64,000 bases of DNA from Sacculina carcini (Eukaryota; Arthropoda; Thecostraca; Sacculinidae). The notes under the pieces are model-generated. The model saw only the letters and a list, made by a program, of their open reading frames with translations. It was not told where the DNA came from and ran no database searches. The stretch covers positions 3,241,317-3,305,316 of the forward strand of contig OU696584.1 in NCBI GenBank assembly GCA_916048095.2, written 5' to 3'. A program made the translations under genes and the position numbers. Numbering within the stretch: the stretch's first letter is position 1; every line of letters begins with the position of its first letter. Shown here piece after piece: positions 60,674 through 64,000 of the stretch.

Positions 60674-61072
60674 TTATTTTCTTTGTAAAGGTATCCGTCC
60701 CCATCGGTAGTGGAGAGGCTCGTCGTCGTCGCGTCGGTCTTTGACTTTTTTTGTGTTGAGGGAATGTCGAAAGTGTGGGCTTTTTGTTGGTCGAGGTCCT
60801 GGAGGCCCTTGGCTCCCCCAAGTCCGGATGATGTTATCCTGTGTTGTCATCTCGTAAATCTGGAGTTGGTACTGTAATAAAAGTCCTATGGGGAGATTGT
60901 ATAGTGGTTCCCACGTAGAGCTGCCTATACTTGAATGTTCCCATTCCACGAGTAATTCTAATACTCCTTGTGAATGTCTTCTACCCATTAAGTGAGAAAT
61001 TCCGAAGTTGTGGCGGGGCATTCGTGTTATAATTATTTCGGGTATAATTGCATTAGCACCGGGGTTGGACAT
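60674..61072 (-). CDS. Small ORF downstream of env with a chromodomain-like segment (132 aa)
   Basis: Residues ~30-68 read GRRHSQGVLELLVEWEH, then SSTWEPLYNLPIGLLLQY. This fits the core pattern of a chromodomain (a G-x-LEYLVKWKG-like strand, the STWEP-x-x-NL segment, then a helix ending LL-x-x-Y). The tyrosine/tryptophan after VEW is replaced by His-Ser, so the aromatic cage may be incomplete. The rest is Pro/Arg/Lys-rich. The ORF lies 110 bp after the env stop, on the same strand, and its last codons and stop (CAA AGA AAA TAA) use the first bases of the 9-mer satellite, so the true C-terminus is probably lost. It may be an accessory ORF of the retrovirus-like element or an unrelated remnant. 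Confidence 0.5.
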   Translation of the reverse strand: MSNPGANAIIPEIIITRMPRHNFGISHLMGRRHSQGVLELLVEWEHSSIGSSTWEPLYNLPIGLLLQYQLQIYEMTTQDNIIRTWGSQGPPGPRPTKSPHFRHSLNTKKVKDRRDDDEPLHYRWGRIPLQRK

Positions 61073-61077
61073 TGTCT

Positions 61078-61165
61078 TGTAGGCTGATTCTTCGTGTGGA
61101 CGTGTAGGTTGATTCTTCGTGTGGACGTGTAGGTTGATTCTTCTTGTGGACGTGTAGGTTGATTT
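61078..61165. repeat. 25-bp tandem repeat behind env (about 3.5 copies)
   Basis: The unit is TGTAGGTTGATTCTTCGTGT followed by GGACG, with single-base changes between copies and a decaying fourth copy ending near 61165. Shorter TGTAGGTT echoes continue to about 61198. It sits between the env stop and the small chromodomain-like ORF. Confidence 0.85.
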
Positions 61166-61182
61166 TCGTGTGTCTTGTAGGT

Positions 61183-63102
61183 TTATTCGTTGTAGGTTGT
61201 CGTTGCTTTTGAGGATTGTAGCGGCGTCCGGAAGGAGCGGTCGACCTTCAGCGGTGTTCTTGGTCGTGTGGTTTCCAGGAGGGGAATGGAAGTAGGGGAT
61301 AAGGATTGCACTAAAACTTGGGGATTATGAGATGGTGAACGTTGCTTACGCCTGTTGTAGCAGAAATAAACAACAGCGGCAATTAATATGAGTATTAGAA
61401 TAAAAGTTACGGGAAACCCAGCATGTGTATAGAGATTTGTAAAGGTGTAATCTTGTAAATTTCTTACTTGTTGTTTCATGTCTTTAATCGTAATTCCTGC
61501 ATCTGGTATATGTGAAAGTAATTTTAAATGCTCAGTCAGTTCCTTTCTGTTCGTTCCCATGTGTATAAAGATTAAATCCTTAGTGTTTATATGATTAACG
61601 ATATGTGGGGTAGCATTTCGACTTTGAATTGTAGTAGACCGTTTATAATACCTGGGTAGTCGAATATCGGCTGTATTTGCGGAACATCCTTCTTCTAAAT
61701 TAATGTGAGAAATAGTTACATCGGGTAATTTCAGTATGTAAGATTTATTCTCACAATCTACCTTTAGGGTTACGTTTGGAAAATGGATAAGTATCCATTG
61801 ACCGTCATTAATGTGGTGTGCGGATGCTCGCAGATCTGTAATATTTTGAATGAAATGAGTACATCTGTGGTGAATATCTTGTGTTTGATTCAAGAAAATG
61901 GTTAGAAGACAAGGTTGTGAATGAGCAGTGCTATAAAATGGTTGTTGAAAAGGATAAAAAGGTATTTTATTAGTTAAAAATCGAGGGATGGATGGGTCTT
62001 CTATGAATGCATAGGAGGATAAATCGGAAGAAATAGCCAGAAATGTATGTTTGTTGATTTGAGTTGAGATTTGTATTAATTGATTATTAGAGTAAAACGG
62101 ACTGGGCACATTAATGACTTCGTAGACGTCGTAAGCTGTGGCATAGTTTAAAAGAGGTATGTTGATGTGTAAGACGAATCCTGTAGCACGATTTCTCTCC
62201 CTAGTTGGTGTTAATGAGCAATGAACTAACGAATATAAATTTGGAGTATCATTTATTTCAAAAGGTAAGCTAACTGTCTTAGGTAATTCATCGTTGATGG
62301 CTTTTAAGGTGTTTCGGTATGCATGTAACGGCATTAATGATTGAGATAATATACCTGTTTGAGCAAAACTAATTTCTAATTTAAGCTGTCGAATAATGAA
62401 GCGAAGGTCCTTAATAGAGCTAAGAAAATGCATAAAAGCACTGTGAATTTGTTGGGATTTAAATATGAATTCTACTCGATCAGTCTGTGAGGTATTTAAT
62501 TCGTGTATTGCGTCTCCCATGTGATTGGCAATGTTAATTAGTTTATTGATTGTTTCCCTATTCCTTTTTGTGTGGATGGATACGTTTCCTAGAATTGTTA
62601 ACGATTGATCGGATAAATGTAATACGTGACGTTGTCTTGATTCCATGTCAGCCAGTCGGTGGACAATCTGTTCTACTTCGGTATTTGTAGCGGTACCAAA
62701 TAACGAGGACATCACGTCTCCAACAAAAGGCAATACGGAAGAACGTTTCGTTCGTACATGAGAAGGATCCAATAATCCTGACAATTCGAACTGTGTGGCT
62801 TCCACTTCATGATTAATATTATCAATATTTTCATTGCATGATTCAAGCATATCATGTATATATGTCCAATGACGATGGTTTTTAACGGGACTCTGAGTTG
62901 TCCAATTTCATCCCTTTTTCTCTAACTCTTTTGCTTTGTATTGTAGCGCCCTCATATCATCTATTAATGCGCCAAATTTAAATGGCACATGTAACGTCCA
63001 AGTCGAATATGAAGGTAACAATTTGCCTTTGGGTAGGAAAAGCGGGTTGGTATTAAAAGGGGTGAATTGAAGGATGAATAGAAATAGGAATTGAAGATCC
63101 AT
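61183..63102 (-). pseudogene. env: Endogenous retroviral envelope, baculovirus-F / errantivirus type
   Basis: This encodes a class I-like membrane fusion glycoprotein of the type found in insect errantiviruses and baculovirus F proteins. The start at 63102 gives a hydrophobic signal peptide (MDLQFLFLFILQF). A furin-type site RTKR (codons about 117-120) is followed by a hydrophobic, Gly-containing fusion-peptide-like segment with LFG. Several N-glycosylation sequons follow. A transmembrane segment of about 20 residues (FPVTFILILILIAAVV) lies near 61357-61419, then a ~55-residue cytoplasmic tail. One in-frame TGA at 62908-62910 (codon 65) breaks the gene; the downstream 555 codons are open in the same frame. 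It is described as an old genomic copy. It follows the pol end by about 60 bp, the usual gene order. Confidence 0.82.
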
Positions 63103-63162
63103 GTTGTCCTATGCAAACAATTACAATAACATTTCATTAGTATCAGGTGAAAGATGTCTTCC

Positions 63163-64000
63163 TTAACCGATTATTAACTTGAGCATTTCATGTTGTTTAT
63201 TAATTAACATTTCAAAAGCTCGTAACTTGAAATCGTTTGTGTTTTCGAGGGCCTTTGGGGTTTTTAATGAGTTGGATATAACATTACTTGCTTTGTTTCC
63301 AGTTTGTGTTAAATTAACAACAGCTAGCTCGTCAGTCTCAGTTAGTCTGGGTCGTTTGGTGTGATCAATATCTTCGTTGCTGAAGCTTGTTTGCCGCTTA
63401 TGTCTGTCCAAACGAAACTTTTTATTTTCAAACTGGTTGGTTTCGCTTTGACGTTTATACCGTGTCCTATCTGCATGAGGACGATCATTAATGATTTCTG
63501 AGCTGATTTGTACTTCTTTATCCTGTGTTTGCTTGTGTGCTATTCGTTTTGCCAAAGGCATATTATCCAAAGCGTCTTCCTCTGACTGGTTAACTTTATC
63601 AACTAAGGGTGCATTCTGTCTCGTCGGTCTACAACTGACTGGTATAAATGAGCGTTGTGTTTGATTATATTTGTGGTGAAGATGTACTGGACGTGACATA
63701 TATTTGTTCCAGGCTGCATTGCCGTCACGTAATCGCAAGTTTTCTATGTGTGTTTTACATATTTTTCCGTTAATTTGATTGCGAATCAGACATGTGACCT
63801 GACTGATAAATTGCATGATTCTATAGTTGGGGTCCCATCGGAGAGATAATTTGTTAGTGTTTGTTAGGCCAGGGTTTTTGAACTATACCGGATCACCGAC
63901 TTTTAATGTAATTGGCTTAGCCTTACGATCGTAATATTCTTGATTTCTAGCATGTCCTAAAGCGAGGTGATGGCGCACGTGATGGAAAATTTGAGTCATG
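63163..64000 (-). pseudogene. pol: Retrovirus-like integrase C-terminus with a long basic tail (partial pol)
   Basis: The window ends inside pol. On the minus strand the frame shows NQEYYDRKAKPITLKVGDPV, then LRWDPNYRI, and then VTCLIRNQINGKICKTHIENLRL. This is the SH3-like C-terminal domain of errantivirus-type integrases. A TAG at 63883-63885 interrupts it. After the domain comes an unusually long ~190-residue hydrophilic tail with basic clusters (RTRYKRQ, RHKRQ, HTKRPRL) ending near 63163. Catalytic integrase, RT and gag lie outside the window. The stop and the env nonsense codon agree that the copy is defective. Confidence 0.7.

Larger units (their letters stand above)
24149..60684 (-). 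repeat. Composite satellite, minus-oriented block: 50 cassettes with 9-mer arrays
   Basis: This is the same unit in reverse complement (array TTTTCTTTA). Cassettes start near 24850, 25312, 26071, 26542, 26894, 27878, 28356, 28683, 30054, 30399, 31788, 32151, 33340, 34515, 35415, 36066, 36780, 37242, 37794, 38301, 39114, 39738, 40263, 41004, 41520, 44038, 44842, 45643, 46114, 46774, 47344, 47734, 48592, 49927, 50371, 50914, 51682, 52072, 52624, 53068, 53932, 54547, 55063, 55561, 57067, 57430, 57919, 58642, 59167 and 60393. The arrays vary from about 140 bp to 2.3 kb. Variant 9-mers occur in runs and mark related units. The block ends inside TTTATTTTCTTTG at about 60684, against the endogenous retrovirus. 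Confidence 0.93.

Noticed and set aside
15098-60684. Functional tRNA genes in every cassette
   Set aside because: The B-box and T-arm-like region are good, but I cannot draw a proper D-arm or anticodon stem-loop, the T-stem has a C-C mismatch, and no T-run terminator follows. A tRNA-derived element is the safer call.

Overview
This is eukaryotic, gene-poor repetitive DNA from an invertebrate animal, most likely an arthropod. The evidence is a Ty3/gypsy (Mag-like) polyprotein, CR1/L2-type LINEs, and a retrovirus-like element whose envelope belongs to the baculovirus-F / insect errantivirus type. I see no host gene with recognisable introns or conserved domains. The species cannot be named from the sequence.

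Layout. (1) 1-733: two copies of one LTR in inverted orientation around about 50 bp that carry a primer-binding site. (2) 734-1237: unassigned, with a compact GC-rich set of hairpins. (3) 1238-7773: a minus-strand Ty3/gypsy element (RT-RNase H, integrase, polypurine tract, probable 3' LTR). It is split by a plus-strand CR1/L2-like LINE (2679-6540) with a 6-bp target-site duplication. The LINE has an apparently intact endonuclease-reverse transcriptase. The gypsy 5' half is missing: its RT is cut off where a satellite begins. (4) 7774-14897: a 66-68 bp satellite with two dyads per monomer and higher-order repeats, interrupted by a 5'-truncated second LINE (8825-10255). (5) 14898-15097: exactly 200 N. 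(6) 15098-60684: about 45.6 kb of a composite satellite. Each unit is a ~192-bp cassette (dyad, TATA-like stretch, tRNA-like segment with A-box-like and perfect B-box motifs) followed by a variable array of the 9-mer AAAGAAAAT. I count about 70 cassettes by eye: 20 on the plus strand up to 24148, then 50 on the minus strand. (7) 60674-64000: the 3' part of a minus-strand endogenous retrovirus-like element: integrase C-terminus with a long basic tail, an F-type env with one nonsense codon, a 25-bp tandem repeat, and a small ORF with a chromodomain-like motif directly against the satellite.

The most unusual object is the composite satellite. It looks like a tRNA-related, SINE-like unit that has been tandemly amplified together with its own tail repeat. 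The order, orientation and variant 9-mers of the units record local inversion, block duplication and homogenisation. The N gap means that the adjacency of the two satellites is not proven by continuous sequence. All the transposon proteins are self-contained mobile-element functions; no host pathway can be inferred.
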